A DNA stretch of 64,000 nucleotides from Thermoflexus sp042408815 (GTDB lineage: Bacteria; Chloroflexota; Anaerolineae; Thermoflexales; Thermoflexaceae): assembly GCF_042408815.1 (NCBI RefSeq), contig NZ_JBHOQR010000003.1, positions 124,001-188,000 on the forward strand, written 5' to 3'. The position numbers and the translations under genes were made by a program. Shown here piece by piece: positions 62,891 to 64,000 of the stretch; the first letter of the stretch is position 1, and the number at the start of each line of letters is the position of its first letter. The notes under the pieces were generated by a model. That model made no database searches and had not been told where the DNA came from. It worked only from the letters and a program-made list of their open reading frames with translations.

Positions 62891-64000
62891 TTATACGGCG
62901 GCCTCCATCGCCTCCCCCAGGGCCTCCTCGAAGATGCGGAGCCCTTCTTGGATCTGCCCGGCGGTTACGATGAGGGGCGGGATCCAGCGGATGACGTGGT
63001 CATAGGTCCCGCAGGTGAGCAGGAGCAGGCCGCGGCGGAAACAGGCGGCCTGGACCGCCTTCGCCAGCGCGGTATCCGGTTCGCCATTGCGGGTGAACTC
63101 CACGCCCACCATCAAGCCGCGCCCGCGCACATCCCCGATGGCGGGGAAGCGGGGGGCCAGCCGGCGCAGGCCTTCCAGCAGCTCCGCCCCGCGGGCTGCC
63201 GCATTCTCCGGGAGCTTCTCCTCTTTCATCGCCCGGATCGTCGCCACGGCCGCCGCGCAGGCGACGGCGTTGGCCCCGAAGGTTCCGCCATGGGTGCCGG
63301 GTTTCCAGCGGGCCATCAGATCCGCCCGCGCCGCGATCCCCGACAACGGAAGCCCAGAGGCGATCCCCTTGGCCATGATCAGGATGTCCGGCGTCACTCC
63401 CTCGTGCTCCACCGCGAAGAAGCGCCCGGTCCGCCCGAAGCCGGTCTGGACCTCATCGGCGATCAGCAGGATGCCATAATGATCGCACCGCTCCCGCAGG
63501 GCGGTTAGAAAGCCCCTCGGGGGCACCACGTAGCCGCCCTCGCCCAGGATGGGCTCCACCAGGATGGCCGCCGTCTCCTCCGGGGCCGTCTGAGATTTGA
63601 GGAGGAGATCCAGCTCCCGAAGGCAGAAGCGTAGCGTGGTCTCCTCATCCCAGCCATAGCGATAGGCATACGGATAGGGCGCGACGTAGACGCCGGCGGG
63701 CAACGGCTGATACCCAGCCCGATAGATCGTCTTGCTGGTCGTCAGGGCCATGGCCATGTGGGTCCGCCCGTGGAAGCTGCCCTGGAAGACGATGATGTTC
63801 GGCCTCCCGGTGGCGTAGCGGGCCAGCTTCACCGCCGCCTCCACTGCCTCCGCGCCGCTGTTAGCGAAGAAGAAGGTATCCAGCGGGGTGGGGACGACGG
63901 TGAGCAGCTCCTCCACCAGTTCCAGCACCGGGCGGTGGATGACGATGTTGATCTGACCGTGGAGCAGGCGGGCCGCCTGCTCCTGGATCGCGGCCACCAC
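62891..64000 (-). CDS. Class III PLP aminotransferase, 5' end outside window
   Basis: A fold-type I aminotransferase of the 4-aminobutyrate/acetylornithine class. Visible are FFFANSGAEAVEAAVKLAR, FQGSFHGRTHMAMALT, LVEPILGEGGYVVPP, the PLP-contacting aspartate in LLIADEVQTGFGRTG, and the Schiff-base lysine in IMAKGIASGLPLSG. The C-terminus is complete. The frame is open to base 64000 and the first residues match the family inside its N-terminus, so about 60 residues lie beyond the window. It is probably a 4-aminobutyrate-type enzyme; the substrate is uncertain. Confidence 0.92.
   Translation of the reverse strand: MVAAIQEQAARLLHGQINIVIHRPVLELVEELLTVVPTPLDTFFFANSGAEAVEAAVKLARYATGRPNIIVFQGSFHGRTHMAMALTTSKTIYRAGYQPLPAGVYVAPYPYAYRYGWDEETTLRFCLRELDLLLKSQTAPEETAAILVEPILGEGGYVVPPRGFLTALRERCDHYGILLIADEVQTGFGRTGRFFAVEHEGVTPDILIMAKGIASGLPLSGIAARADLMARWKPGTHGGTFGANAVACAAAVATIRAMKEEKLPENAAARGAELLEGLRRLAPRFPAIGDVRGRGLMVGVEFTRNGEPDTALAKAVQAACFRRGLLLLTCGTYDHVIRWIPPLIVTAGQIQEGLRIFEEALGEAMEAAV

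Noticed and set aside
1..64000. CRISPR arrays, prophage, insertion sequences, tRNA or rRNA genes
   Set aside because: I found no regularly spaced repeats, transposase or integrase motifs, or tRNA T-arm sequences in the gaps on reading.

Overview
The window looks like a chromosomal core segment from a high-GC, probably thermophilic member of the Chloroflexota (Anaerolineae/Thermoflexia-like). This is an inference from the gene complement, the proline/threonine-rich linkers on secreted proteins, and the general protein style. No rRNA is present to confirm it. I saw no tRNA, rRNA, CRISPR array, prophage or insertion sequence. Most of the DNA is coding, and many genes overlap by 1-4 bases.

Layout. 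1-6116 (+): 3' part of gatA, an SH3-M23 protein, upp, and a DHH-CBS-tRNA nucleotidyltransferase fusion. 6279-9575 (-): a TPR lytic transglycosylase and tlyA. 9693-14160 (+): a small membrane protein, a WecA-like phosphoglycosyl transferase, serS and a YprB-like nuclease with TPRs. 14174-17451 (-): a HIT protein and glcE-glcD. 17610-25170 (+): an ABC permease, a LOG-family protein, a DUF1786 protein, a GT2 glycosyltransferase, a tungsten aldehyde:ferredoxin oxidoreductase and an SDR epimerase. 25395-31715 (-): cysS, a PIN-TRAM membrane protein, a small membrane protein, a membrane metallophosphoesterase, pgeF and a zinc alcohol dehydrogenase.

The centre (32084-49180, +) is a nearly complete division and cell-wall (dcw) cluster: mraZ, rsmH, ftsL-like, ftsI, murF, mraY, murD, ftsW, murG, a CvpA-like membrane protein, murC, murB, ddl, ftsQ, ftsA and ftsZ. 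It begins with a consensus -10 promoter followed by three 10-bp direct repeats that fit an MraZ operator. murE is absent from its usual place between ftsI and murF. Three neighbouring pairs overlap out of frame by 56-83 bp. Together these genes make lipid II, polymerise it at the septum and build the Z ring.

Downstream: an RNase HI-like protein (-), a NYN-domain protein (+), an LCP-family cell-wall ligase (+), a decayed Excalibur-like lipoprotein relic (-), an orphan DNA methyltransferase (-), smc (+), a secreted phospholipase D-like protein with lamin-tail domains (-), a second tRNA nucleotidyltransferase with an HD domain (+), and a class III aminotransferase cut by the window end (-).

I did not find one obvious new multi-gene system. 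The strongest leads are: the modified dcw cluster (no murE, an inserted CvpA-like gene, long overlaps, a visible MraZ operator); two separate CCA-type nucleotidyltransferases; a NYN protein with an unrecognised C-terminal half; a decayed lipoprotein; and several enzymes lacking a canonical catalytic residue (M23, WecA-like, metallophosphoesterase, RNase HI).
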